The notes: generated by a model not told the origin, from the sequence alone. Shown: positions 12,901-20,626, numbered from the stretch's first letter. The stretch: 26,798 nt of DNA from Chloromonas sp. AAM2 (GCA_004335635.1 QAXH01006372.1:1-26798), one strand, 5' to 3'. Numbers and translations: made by a program.

Positions 12901-15900
12901 GTGGGGTGAGCAATTCTTGCATGGCTGGCCAGACTCTAGTAAACTTCGTGTACACACCGTGCCTAGCTGGATGTACCAGCACCAGTGTAGAAATGCTTGA
13001 TGCGTCTGGAGCTCCCAGTGCGTCTGGAGCTCCCAGTGCGTCTGGAGCTCCCAGTGCGTCTGGAGCTCCCAGTGCGAGCCCGAGCCATGTCTTGATAACT
13101 TGCAGGGCACGCAGGTCAAAACGTGCACCTCACGTGACTCACGTGGACCTTGTAACTGCCATTACACGTTTTCGTGACTCGAAACAGAGTAGAACTTGCA
13201 TGGCGTCATGTTACCGAGACTGTGTGTGCATGGGTCCGCCTCCAGCCGGCCGTGCTTTGGGTTCACTTCTGCCCCGTTGTTTTGCCACAGACAATGCTGT
13301 TTTCAGAACCAATACCACTGCCAACATACCGTTCAACGAGTCGTTGGGCAACTTCACAATCCATCACCAGTGGACGGACTACGAATACATGGGCCTCTGG
13401 CAGGCAGGAAACACACTGGCTGAAAAGGCCGCCAGCTTTGTGCACAATGCAGCCGCCTACAATGCAACGTTGAATGGAAATCAGGACGATTTCTCGAGAT
13501 ACCCAGAACTCCAATGGATAGTCAACAATTGCCCAAGCGTGAGTGTGCTTGGCGTGGGTCCTCGGAAGGGCAGGCAGGTAACAGGCGCTGTCAGCAGGGG
13601 CCGCAAGGCGATCCACGTCTGTGTTCTCCGCTTTGGGATAAGTAACACAAGACTGACGAAAATCACAATGATGTGCTCATCCGCACGTATGCTTTAATAA
13701 GACTTTTGGAAGCCCGCGGCCTTGCCAGCGCCTTCTGACCGACACAGATGTCAACACCCAACCCAGGAAGCGCCATGGAGTTTGCCATGTCGTGTCTTGC
13801 CTGCAGGCTGTGTTCCCGGGGTACTTGCAAACCCTGGACGCCTATTTGCAGCTGGTGCTGGAGAATCTGGCAAGCATCAACAACGTGCAGCTCATTCTGC
13901 TGGCAGTCGAGGGCGTTGTGCTGTGCACAGCCATGAGCATCTGGTAAGGCTGCGTAACAGCCTCCACTCAATGTTTAGCGAGATTGGCAATGTGTTCTCC
14001 TGGCTCTGTCGCCAGACAGAGTACTACCATACTGCACATTGCCCCAGGGTGCATCCGGTCGTACAGTGCATGAGTCGCAACCCAATACAGCCACTTATGC
14101 ACAGTCATACCCGGCACGGTTGAGTGGACTCAAAACGAACTCCGAGCACCGGCGCAGAAATGAGAATGCACGCTGCGCACTGAAGCGCTTTTCTGACGAC
14201 GCTTCATCCACTACCTGCACCTGCTGCCTGCCCACAGGACGTACTGGCTTTTGCAGCGCCTGGCCAGGCGCCGGTACAGCATGTTCTTCGTTTTCATGGT
14301 ACGTGACGTTGTTGGGGTCGTAATCGGCCAGGTTTCCACCACAATGTGGCGTTATGCTAAGCAGCCGGAGTTCACGACACTGCGCACAATACATGTGGTG
14401 CTACTATGTGTGCTGGCAGGTCATCCCCATGGGTCTGATTCGACGCCTGGCGAACCGCAACTTCAATTTGGGGGATGAAGATAACGAGGAGACAGACGAT
14501 GGTCCAGATCTTGCGATCAAGCCAGGTGCCACAACCACGGCAGAGGGTGACGAAGCCGCACCCGCCGAGGCTGGCAAGCTGCGCTTCCAGGCCGTAAGTA
14601 GGACTGCATTTGGCATCCGGCCATTGCGTTGCGTGCAACGTTGGGCTGTCGTTCCAGCGTTTAGCTGGTTTCACGTGCGCCCAGGCCGGGCGACAGTGCA
14701 CGCCGCAAGACTTGGCACTTGCGACCGTTGCGTTCATGCTTGTGCGTGCAGGGTCCTGCGACTGGAAAGACTAGCTTTACGTCCAAGAAAGATTTGGCAC
14801 CAGCGGAAGGAAGCAGAAAAGGGTTTATTGCCTGGATTCGAGCAAGAGCGCGGCCCTTCTCAACGTTTGAAAGCCAGCTGCAGCAAGCCAATCAGGGCAA
14901 GAAGAAGCTTCTGCCCTGCAGCAGATCCACGGTACGTGTGGACTGCGCCAAGGGGCCCTCAACGTGATCCAAATGGGTTGTCCTGTGTCAGAAATGCAAG
15001 TACAGAGCTGGTCGCAGCTGAGTTGAAGGACAGGGCAAGGCAGGTGGTGATGTGTTGGCAGTCACACCAGGCGAGCAGTCTGGATGGCTTTGCAGCTTGA
15101 GATCACAGCTTGAAATACAAATTCTCATCATTCCTTTGTCCATGCTACCAAAGCAACCCGGTTTGTGGCATGTACGATGTGCATTGGACAGGGTCTTGGA
15201 AGAGTGCATGACACTGTCTATGCCTGTCCAGATCAAGCTCTTGGCGCCCATCCTGGCCTGGGGTGCGCTGGTGGTGCTCTGCAATGGCGTCGGTTACGTG
15301 CTCCTGGCAAACGTCTCGGGCCCCTGCGCCTTGTTCAACATTGTCAACTACGTGAAGGTGCGTGTGTGGGTTTGTCAGTGCCCGACTGCTGCACATCAAA
15401 CAGCATACTTGCAAGAATGGGATGTGGCCGCATCAGGGACGTTTTGAAACCGCATGGGTAAGTCTGATACTGATAGGCGTTGATGTGTGCAATGCACATC
15501 AGGGAGGTGTCCCGGTAGAGCCATGCAAGTTGAGGATGGTATGCCTGTGAAGCAACATAATCATGACAGAGCATGTGCAAAGCAAGAGACTTGAAACACA
15601 GAGGCTCAAGAGACAGCAGGATTGCAAGTGGCCAGAGTTGGACCGCAAGTATCGATACACGCACGAACTACGAGTTGGTTCAAGTGTCCTATTTCGTACG
15701 GGTGACCTATTCAGGCCACTGATGAAAAGATTATACCATACATGCATCACATTACCGCCACTGGTGAACATGTAGTCACGTTGCACACCTGCTCGTTGAT
15801 GTTGCCTTGCTGCAGGTCATGTACAACAGCAACAACTTCTGGCTGCAAGAGCTGACCTTTGAGCAGGACCCAGCCCGTATGGACAGCCTGCGGGCGGCGG

Positions 15901-18623
15901 CGTACCAGCGTGTGCGCGAGCTGCGCAAGGAGTACAATGTCATGCTCTACGGGAGCGAGGTGAGCAAACAGCCCCTGTGCTACGGCAGGACGTGTACAGA
16001 GGCATTTCTTAGCAGAACTGTGTGGGTAGCAATAGCAAGCTCGTACACACGTACAGCAGATGAGAACGCAGTGAAGCAACGGCTGAACACAGGCTCTGTG
16101 GCCATGTTATCACGGCACTGGCTGACATACAAGCCCGGACACCGCTCCACATGAGAGCCGCTGCCTGCCTTTCGCTGACATTGGGATGGACACATGTCCA
16201 ATAGGCGGACAGGTGCATCAACTCTGGAACAATGCCTGGTTCGTGTACACTGCGCAGGTTGTGCCTGAAGAGACCTCCCCGCACTACACATCGGTCAAGA
16301 CAGGCAAGTGCTCCATTCACATGGCCGTTAACGGCAAGTCAACAGCTGGAACATTATTACCACACCATTGAGACGCCGAGCACCAGCATCTCTTGCTAGT
16401 TTCTTGCCTCACCGGCCGTGGTTGTCCCACTACATCAAGACCAGCGCTTGGCACTGTTCTGCTCGTACAGGCGTGGCGTATGCGGGGTCCGACGGCACTG
16501 AGATACTGTTTGGCACAGGTATGGTGCGGGTCACTCCTCCTGCTGAGCGGATGGTAACCAGACGGTGGTGTCCGTCCGTCACTGTCACGCACTGAGAGTA
16601 TTGGCGCCTGAACTTGACCAGAAATCATGCCTGCCACTCTGGTCCATGCAGCATCATGTGGTTATGCTCGGGTGGCTGGTTCGACATGTGATGATTATTC
16701 TCAGCGCTGGTCACACCTCAGCTGGCCCCCTCACACAACTTGCAAGCTTCTGCAGAGCATTTCTTTACCAGGTTGATTATGATGCATTGACCTGGCCAAA
16801 GGCTAACAATTGCACCAAAACAGACTGGCTGGCGGCGGATTGAAGGTTGACAGAAGGCTGAGGCCTACAATTGCAACATTACGAAGAGACGATGAAGTGG
16901 TTTGGTGCCCATACCGGTCAAACGTCGACTGTTGCACCAAAGCAAACAAAGTTGCCATGCATTTGGGGTTTGCTCACACTGCCGCTCTGCAGGCGCGTGC
17001 CTTGCCCTGAACGCGAGCGAGTGCCAGGACCCCTCAAGCCGCCTGTACCCATACACAACCAAGGGCCTGGACCGGATGATGCTCAAGTAGGCCTGCAGGG
17101 CACAGCACGTGGTTTACAAAGTGGCTCGCAGCGGCGGAATTTTCCCTCGTGTTGTTTTCACGACCCCTCTTGTTCACCATACACGTAATGTTGGCTTGTG
17201 ATCAGTTTGGCAGTCGCTTTGGTGGAAATGGGCTGCTCATGGGTTGTACAGCTATGAAGAAGGAAAACACCTGTAATTCTACACAACTTCAACAGCTCTT
17301 CAGCCACAGTTCCAGCAGCCCTGCTTTTCTTCTGATGCCAACAGCTGTATGTCCTAACTGCAGGTACCTGGAGATTGGTGATTACATCCAGGCATTCCAA
17401 CACCTGGTGGGTGCAGCTTGGGGTGCACATGACCTAATGCGAGCATTATTTCCAGTCCGTTGATGTGAACAAATCCCCACTCAAGCAGATGCTCCCATTC
17501 GCTTGATGCTTCTCTACGTCTATCGGATCACGTCTAGCGCTGGGCTCATGTGCGATAGGAAAGCACTGCTCACTGTGTCACGCTGTCATGCCTGCCTACG
17601 CATCGCACACAAGCTGTGACAACTCACTTATGTCGTCGTGCTTGCAGGATCCGTACCTCAATGGCCCAGAATACGACTTTTACTGGTGAGGCAAATCCTT
17701 AGACTGCGCAGCTCCTGATTCCACTGTGTTTGTGTGGCCTCCACCCACTAGCTCTCGAGCACAAGGCAACCCAGGCAGCACACCAAACCAGTTCCCACAC
17801 ATCACGCCAAGGAGTGTGTACCCTGGCTCTTGACTGATTGAAACGTGACTCTGCCACCCTGGTCGCCTTGCGTGTGCAGGAACACGGTGCCGGACATGAA
17901 GGGCGGTTTCTCCCGGCTGTCAACCGCATACCAGGCCTTCGTATCGACAAACATCTAGTGAGTGCTGTGTGAGGGATGTAAAGCAGAAAGCCTGACTGGC
18001 CAGCAAGCAACCTGGTTGCTGATGAGGCAATCTCCTCATCACCACGTGGGTTTGTGCTGGTCGCCGCCTGCCCTGCAGTGGTGTGCTGATCCTCCATGTG
18101 GTGGCGCTGACGCTGACTCTGGCGCTGGTGGCGAGCTACGTGTTCTGGATGCTGCGGCCTTTCGTCAAGGCAACACGGAGTGAGACCAGGCGCATAGCTG
18201 AGCTGCTCAGTCAGCTGCCTGCTGAGGTGCGGCTGCAGCGGCCCCTGTTGGCTTTCTGCCATACTGCTATCCTTATGTGCTATCAGGCCGCGGTCATGTT
18301 CAACTTTGCACCCCTGGCCAGGAGCCCATGCAGAAAGCAACCAGGCACTGGCTGGACACTGATTTGGCACGCACCCGCCGTACGTATGAATGTGTGTAGG
18401 AGACAGCGACACGTGTTCATTATTGGACAGCTGACACTTGGTAGCATGCCCACAGTCATTTGTCAGCATACGCCTCCACACCTGCACGCCTGTGCCACAG
18501 GTTGACACCCACTACATGCTGAACAAGACACTGATGCTGGACATGGGCGTCGCACAGCCCGAGGAACAGACTGACAAACCACCTCAGGTCCGCAGCTGCA
18601 GGGAGTACAAGAGCAGTGGATAG
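110..18623 (+). CDS. TmcB-like multi-PAS membrane protein, 5'-partial, about 46 exons
   Basis: This is a spliced gene that enters the window already in progress; the N-terminal membrane region expected for the family lies upstream of base 1. I joined exons at GT...AG sites that keep phase throughout, giving about 1,920 residues. Order: Tmc-type helical segment, about five PAS or PAS-like segments, acidic linker, a span near 11.1 kb, a glycosylated loop, spans near 13.9-14.4 kb, a span near 15.3 kb, a second loop, and a final span near 18.1 kb. The exons are listed in the block entries that follow. Recognition rests on remembered family motifs such as FLEHVRQDPW, GVYLGFDKPRELPEAF and AELLSQLPAE. 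PAS domains in general sense gas, redox state or light; the ligand here is unknown. The weakest points are the exons at 10448-10726, the 3' edge of the 7596 exon, the start of the 15232 exon, and the C-terminus. Confidence 0.85.
1210..2374 (+). other. Exon block 2: first PAS domain
   Basis: Exons 1210-1280, 1373-1475, 1957-1986 (only 30 nt) and 2241-2374. The product begins GRAVIVINAQSEIQ, continues ITNQVAHEMLGYTKAELKGK and LNIILPPQCSDVHAGF, and closes with a beta-strand-rich half ending LFMGIMEE. This is the classic PAS layout: strand-turn-strand with 'vinaqseI--tN--a-emlGYtk-EL-Gk', then the helix 'vrNYl-TG', then the C-terminal sheet. It is the best-conserved sensor domain in the protein. 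The intron at 1476-1956 contains an (AC)n(AT)n microsatellite at about 1838-1860. The intron at 2375-2968 contains two minisatellites. Confidence 0.85.
2555..2684 (+). repeat. 13-bp tandem repeat, 10 units
   Basis: The unit is close to ATGTGTAGAGGGG. Ten units run head to tail with few changes: the first reads AGCGGGG, and three end in GGGC. The array sits in the intron 2375-2968. It is strongly purine- and G-rich on the plus strand. Confidence 0.95.
2769..2887 (+). repeat. 26-bp tandem repeat, about 4.5 units
   Basis: Units start at 2769, 2795, 2821 and 2847, with a partial one from 2873. Each begins GTCTGGTTTTACCTTTG and ends in a variable 9-bp tail (GTCCCATTA, AATCCATTG or AACCTATTG). The first two units are identical and later ones diverge. 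The array lies in the same intron as the 13-bp array, about 85 bp downstream. Confidence 0.95.
2969..5008 (+). other. Exon block 3: second PAS domain and variable linker
   Basis: Exons 2969-3049, 3347-3429, 3837-4216 and 4485-5008. The domain opens EIPAHADEATVWLSLDGTII, continues DWLAYSPKEVVGTKLASLVL, has a long low-conservation insert in exon 3837-4216, and closes with YAWATEVDVTIT followed by MGSMRFQTVVLTRR. The remainder of exon 4485-5008 is a Ser/Thr/Asp/Glu/Pro-rich linker of about 150 residues with no recognised fold. All joins agree in phase: 0, 2, 1, 0. The 407-base intron 3430-3836 and the 268-base intron 4217-4484 show nothing notable. Confidence 0.75.
5210..5957 (+). other. Exon block 4: third PAS-like domain
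   Basis: Exons 5210-5377 and 5778-5957. The first reads ELMLVTNARGQVLHCTNALA followed by EKLGRSRQQAM, a PAS N-terminal strand and helix. The second reads PPYSCRSGLSVLLQASAAQG and QTGYVQVVQLHEATVQQ, the C-terminal sheet. The intron 5378-5777 contains a short (CAGTATGT)n run, about 3.4 units, at 5464-5490. Confidence 0.7.
6025..6046 (+). repeat. Solo arm of the dispersed inverted-repeat element
   Basis: The 22 bases AATTGTCCCAGAACTGGCAAAC match exactly the right arm of the element at 12291-12439, and differ by one base from the right arm of the copy at 20525-20626. No left arm is visible nearby, so this is a solo or decayed copy in the intron 5958-6202. The downstream sequence CAGTTTGGCAATATTTG is only loosely similar and is not a convincing partner. 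Confidence 0.8.
6203..7691 (+). other. Exon block 5: fourth PAS-like segment
   Basis: Exons 6203-6353, 6616-6668, 6928-7068 and 7596-7691. The first reads RLLLEIDCHGTITACLSTSA and then FDLDASQIVGLPLASLV, a PAS-type start with the conserved G-I/V-G loop. Exon 6928 reads GMSWRVGVLALQAAHGD, matching the family's 'sSWRVGV' motif before the next PAS unit. Exon 7596 begins VMRLVVQPAG, matching the family's 'VMeVeV' strand; its 3' edge at 7691 is my best phase-compatible choice and is uncertain. The introns 6354-6615 and 7069-7595 hold no recognised feature. Confidence 0.6.
7979..8980 (+). other. Exon block 6: fifth PAS-like domain
   Basis: Exons 7979-8261, 8400-8482 and 8644-8980. The segment opens VELWRTDMVSSVINIDHDGH and continues with PPGLLNGVGLEAMMDQHISM and IIPGLAARPLSDLF, again a PAS strand-helix-loop plan ('D-dG-I-sae----lyP-GlL-G--l--m'). 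Exon 8644 gives a beta-rich RKTGGRTAFQLVMRPAG stretch and then a Ser/Gln/Lys-rich tail. Phases run 0 in, 1, 0, 1 out. The 439-base intron 8981-9420 carries nothing recognised. Confidence 0.7.
9421..10726 (+). other. Exon block 7: acidic linker and basic juxtamembrane helix
   Basis: Exons 9421-9528, 9792-9991, 10099-10170, 10284-10346, a tentative 10448-10460, and a last exon ending at 10726. The linker is acidic (for example PPRPDPEPEEDRPSD). It is followed by a basic, leucine-rich helix, LLKKGIKRLLMHVQ and FKRGQKLKKLLKLMMSPL, just before the first membrane span of the window. An in-frame TGA at 10574-10576 forces the last exon to start between 10577 and 10604. AG sites at 10577, 10581 and 10589 compete, and I favour 10590. 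The 13-nt exon at 10448 is needed only to reconcile phase and is weak. Confidence 0.6.
9562..9696 (+). repeat. 15-bp tandem repeat, 9 units
   Basis: The unit is close to GTGGGCATGACACGC. Nine units with drift (GTAGG, GTCAT, GTCGT starts; ACACGT and ACAAGT ends) fill the centre of intron 9529-9791. Because the period is a multiple of three, long open frames appear on both strands, but the splice sites on either side (GTAAGC at 9529, CAACAG ending at 9791) leave the array out of the mRNA. Many units contain the palindromic core CACGTG or ACGCGT. Confidence 0.95.
10737..11108 (-). CDS. Hypothetical 123-codon ORF antisense within an intron
   Basis: The frame runs from an ATG at 11108 to a TAG at 10737-10739, opposite an intron of the PAS gene (10727-11095). 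An internal Met starts MSAPTRRRPETKRGKSSTAA, a basic Ala-rich leader. It is followed by PPEWKGPEADTWGRAPDWLD and then a helical, coiled-coil-like stretch NPLIERIERLEAKLAAAA. The composition looks like a real protein rather than a chance frame, but I do not recognise the family. It could be a nested antisense gene, an exon of one, or the remnant of a transposon ORF. The last dozen bases of the frame overlap exon 11096-11237. No promoter or splice sites are argued here. Confidence 0.35.
   Translation of the reverse strand: MDAGTASTHLPLQRYYSNHEARAAMTRDKPMSAPTRRRPETKRGKSSTAAAAAKSVDPPEWKGPEADTWGRAPDWLDHYFELDNQPCKQLGMLVNPLIERIERLEAKLAAAAPLHIIAEMLCC
12291..12439. mobile_element. MITE-like foldback element with 22-bp terminal inverted repeats
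   Basis: The left end GTTTGCCAGTTCTGGGACAA and the right end, its exact reverse complement (12418-12439), bound a 149-bp unit. A second internal inverted pair around GGAACCAGTG / CACTGGAACC and CCGGTTCCAGTG adds to the foldback. It shares both ends and an internal TGTGTGTCAGCA motif with the copy at 20525-20626, and one end with 6025-6046. It has no ORF, so any movement would depend on a transposase from elsewhere. It lies in intron 11697-12523. No clear target-site duplication is visible. Confidence 0.75.
13001..13072 (+). repeat. 18-bp tandem repeat, 4 identical units
   Basis: TGCGTCTGGAGCTCCCAG occurs four times without a mismatch, followed by a decayed TGCGAGCCCGAG. The array lies in intron 12906-13290. 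If translated it would give a Ser-Gly-Ala-Pro repeat, but the bordering splice sites place it outside the mRNA. Confidence 0.95.
13807..14931 (+). other. Exon block 9: central membrane spans and cytoplasmic loop
   Basis: Exons 13807-13943, 14238-14298, 14420-14593 and 14752-14931. The product runs FPGYLQTLDAYLQLVLENLA, the span VQLILLAVEGVVLCTAMSIW, and the Arg-rich turn LLQRLARRRYSMFFVFMVIP with MGLIRRLANRNFNL. A hydrophilic cytoplasmic loop follows, with an acidic cluster (DEDNEETDDG) and then a basic stretch ending KKKLLPCSRST. Phases are 0, 2, 0, 0. The introns 13539-13806, 13944-14237 and 14594-14751 contain nothing recognised. Confidence 0.75.
15232..18623 (+). other. Exon block 10: last membrane spans, second loop and C-terminus
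   Basis: Exons 15232-15357, 15816-15959, 16258-16303, 16471-16518, 16993-17086, 17364-17406, 17648-17685, 17880-17957, 18079-18226 and 18501-18623. The first holds the span LLAPILAWGALVVLCNGVGY. The loop reads VMYNSNNFWLQELTFEQDP and later DPYLNGPEYDFYW. The final span is YGVLILHVVALTLTLALVAS, and the tail has the family motif RRIAELLSQLPAE. I start the first exon at ATC 15232 because a pyrimidine-rich CCAG precedes it in phase 0. The intron after 16303 appears to be GC-AG. The stop is read through to TAG 18621-18623, with TGTAA 63 bases later; an alternative last exon is listed separately. Confidence 0.7.
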
Positions 18624-18685
18624 TGCGGGTCCAACCAGAAACTGATTTTGAGCTGGTATCCAACCGGAAAGCCATTTCCCATGAA

Positions 18686-18718
18686 TGTAATAAAATTCTG
18701 GAAGCATGGGATGTGTAA
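18686..18718 (+). terminator. Candidate poly(A) signals (TGTAA x2) for the PAS gene
   Basis: TGTAA occurs at 18686-18690 and again at 18714-18718. This is the usual chlorophyte poly(A) signal, and it falls within 100 bases after the TAG at 18623. An 11-bp inverted repeat (18690-18700 with 18726-18736) and a G-run (18754-18774) surround it. This supports transcript ending here, but does not rule out the longer form. Confidence 0.4.
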
Positions 18719-18736
18719 AGCAATTCAGAATTTTAT
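18690..18736. repeat. Short inverted repeat (hairpin)
   Basis: ATAAAATTCTG at 18690-18700 and CAGAATTTTAT at 18726-18736 are perfect reverse complements around a 25-base loop. The second TGTAA lies in the loop. It could be an RNA 3'-end hairpin or a tiny foldback remnant. Confidence 0.7.
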
Positions 18737-18753
18737 GGCCAGTGTATAGCCAT

Positions 18754-18774
18754 GGGGGGGAGGGGGGGAGGGGG
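18754..18774 (+). repeat. G-run with quadruplex potential
   Basis: Seven G, A, seven G, A, five G on the plus strand. A run this long can fold into a G-quadruplex if at least four G-tracts stack. It lies just past the candidate 3' end of the PAS gene. Confidence 0.8.
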
Positions 18775-18953
18775 CGCACATGCATGCTCCTGGTGTCCAC
18801 CTGGGTAGAGACGCACCAGTTCAACATTACCTTGTCAATCGCAAGCATACTTGCCCAGGTGCCACTTTGCTTGGAGCGCCGGCACTCAAAAATGACAGTG
18901 TTGGTGTGTGCATGCAGGCCCTTGTTCGCTCCAGGAGCAAAACCTGACCGCAG

Positions 18954-19211
18954 GTCTTGAAGCTCGGTTCACCGGGACATGACTACCGGCTGGGTGGCGA
19001 AGGAGGCGCGGGAAGAAGACGGAGACGCCAGGCAGACACGGCCCCAAATGTGGTCGTTATCAGCAGGCAATTCAGATCTTACGAGGAAAAGCTTCTGCAC
19101 ACGTCATTGCGGTCCTGTAGCCAAGCATACAAGGCTCATGGCGGCCTTGTATGCCGCCATGATCCTAGATCTCCCAGACAGTGGCCCCTGCGGTTAGAAC
19201 ATAAGGACTGA
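18954..19211 (+). CDS. Possible alternative last exon of the PAS gene
   Basis: If the CAG at 18585-18587 is used as a splice donor (GTCCGC, unlike the GTGAG/GTAAG donors elsewhere in the gene), a phase-0 acceptor GACCGCAG ending at 18953 opens an 85-codon frame to a TGA at 19209-19211. It would start VLKLGSPGHDYRLGGEGG and be Arg-rich. The T-rich plus-strand sequence from about 19230 to 20400, with TGTAA at 20321 and 20398, would then be its long 3' UTR. The weak donor and the nearby TGTAA at 18686 argue against it, so I keep it as an alternative. Confidence 0.3.
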   Translation, partial: VLKLGSPGHDYRLGGEGGAGRRRRRQADTAPNVVVISRQFRSYEEKLLHTSLRSCSQAYKAHGGLVCRHDPRSPRQWPLRLEHKD

Positions 19212-20524
19212 ACTGTCCCTTGCTTTATAACCCAGTTTTGCCTGCTCACCCCAGTTTGCCGTAGCAGTCCACTCAAACACTTTGACGGCCACAACAGGTG
19301 GAGCGCCTTGTGTGCGTGTTTGTTGTCCTGTGCTACATCAGCCTATCCGGGGCACCCGATGACTGCGGTGCGCCTTGCAACCTCCTCCTTACTTGTACTT
19401 ACTTTCACGCCTTTTACTGTTGGGAGGAGTGAGAAGATTGGAAGGGGTGAAGTCCTTGGAGGGTATGAGGTTTCGAGTGGAGTGAGATGATTCAAAGGGG
19501 TTGTTAATTGTTGAGCTCTTGGTTACTAATGTTCGCCCAGCAAACGTTTTTTCAATCATTTTTACTTACTTGAACGCAAAAGTATCACAACAGCAGTCGG
19601 CATTCATGGTTTGCAATGACAGCTCTTAGTGCGAAAAAATATGCTTGTTCATTATGCTATGCGACAGTGCGTCCATATGGAAGCAGTGCCTTGCTCTCTC
19701 TTGGGTTGCTTGCGGACATTCAAAACGTCAGGGTTAGTCCGGGCATTCAAAACGTCAGGATTAGTACACTTTCGTTTCTTTATTTCGTTTTGTCTTTTGG
19801 ATTTCAAGAACAGCTCTTTGAGCCGAAGGGTAGGCGGTGTTCAATTTTTTATGCGGTGGTGAGTTGGAAAGCACTTGCAAAACTTTCAGGAAGCTGCGTG
19901 TGGGTTTACAGGCAGCCAACTCCCGTATCGATGACCCTCCCATCAGGCACGGGTCGCAAACCAACCTTGGGAGGGGGCCCTACACCTGCCAATAGTGTCT
20001 TGCGCTCTTCAGGTCCTTGCGGCAATGTACATCAGGAAAGCTGTCACAGGACACGGGATGGAATGTATCCTTGGCCTCGCTTTTTACTTGCACTGATTTC
20101 CTTGTATTCACCCTGTGATAGGGCTGTGAGTCCTGTATTAAGTCGCGCCTGGAGACTTATATTTGGTTTAAGTGCCTTGCTTGCGCTGCTCAAAAGGGAT
20201 TTGTCTGACAATAGGTGTGACAAACTGACGTTTGCCGGGTCTTTTTCTTAACGTTGCTTGGGGCATATGAAGTGGCTCGGGATTATTCGTGTTTGATGTG
20301 GGAGCAGACTCCAGGGCTGCTGTAATATTGACAAAAAAGCTGTCTGGCTGTGTAGGCGTGGTTGCGGGTGAGAGCGTCAGTTTCATCAGTCTCTCTGTGT
20401 AAAGATGGAGTAAGACTCTCTTGCGTCTTTTTGCTTACACGGGCTGACGTCTGGTCCTATTACCAGCCCTGACGTGATGTGGCATTCCGTGTGATGAGTT
20501 GGGCTTGCATTTGTATAAAAAAAA
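19212..20524. other. Intergenic or 3'-UTR zone, no gene supported
   Basis: This stretch is richer in T and A than its surroundings. It has candidate TGTAA signals at 20321-20325 and 20398-20402 on the plus strand and a TTACA (TGTAA on the minus strand) at 20435-20439. The latter could end the bisphosphatase transcript, whose stop is at 20992. A short tandem duplication of CATTCAAAACGTCAGG followed by G/A and TTAGT lies at about 19717-19765. A 211-codon plus-strand frame (19616-20251) has no recognisable domain and reads like low-complexity UTR sequence. Confidence 0.5.
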
Positions 20525-20626
20525 GTTTGCCAGTTCTGGGACAATTCGTGTGAATAGGTCTGTATTACCGCCAGGAACCATTGTGTGTCAGCACAACATG
20601 TGTAATTGTCCCAGAACTGGCGAACT
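20525..20626. mobile_element. MITE-like foldback element, second copy
   Basis: The left arm GTTTGCCAGTTCTGGGACAA (extended by TT) at 20525-20546 pairs with AATTGTCCCAGAACTGGCGAAC at 20604-20625, one mismatch from perfect. The internal sequence TGTGTGTCAGCA is shared with the 12291-12439 copy. The A-run before (20518-20524) and T-run after (about 20629-20635) extend the foldback. It probably lies in the 3' UTR of the minus-strand bisphosphatase gene. Confidence 0.75.

Larger units (their letters stand above)
11096..13538 (+). other. Exon block 8: first membrane span and extracytoplasmic loop
   Basis: Exons 11096-11237, 11439-11481, 11612-11696, 12524-12565, 12839-12905 and 13291-13538. The first holds the hydrophobic span ALLLAVLICVIQLGAFVVIV. 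The loop then includes SFNMIYADMEVPTLRLVSS, LYLKAIEDFTVLHQ and GVYLGFDKPRELPEAFGLRD, the last being a strong family signature. Exon 13291-13538 carries several N-X-S/T sites (NTT, NES, NFT, NAT), as expected for a lumenal or outside-facing loop. All joins keep phase. The 827-base intron 11697-12523 holds the inverted-repeat element. The 385-base intron 12906-13290 holds an 18-bp array. Confidence 0.75.

Noticed and set aside
12780..13697. 305-codon plus-strand ORF taken as one exon.
   Set aside because: Only 13291-13538 is coding in the spliced gene; the rest spans an intron with an 18-bp repeat and clear splice sites.
15000..15231. Extra coding exon (RNASTELVAAELKDRARQ or LEIQILIIPLSMLPKQPG) before the 15232 exon.
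   Set aside because: Candidate acceptors either break phase after exon 14752-14931 or lack a pyrimidine tract; the CCAG at 15231 fits better. Not fully excluded.
17699..18508. 269-codon minus-strand ORF opposite the last membrane span.
   Set aside because: It is the shadow of exons 17880-17957 and 18079-18226, whose plus-strand protein matches the family; no motifs on the minus strand.
19616..20251. 211-codon plus-strand ORF in the intergenic zone.
   Set aside because: No domain, low-complexity T-rich sequence, includes a tandem duplication; better explained as UTR or spacer.
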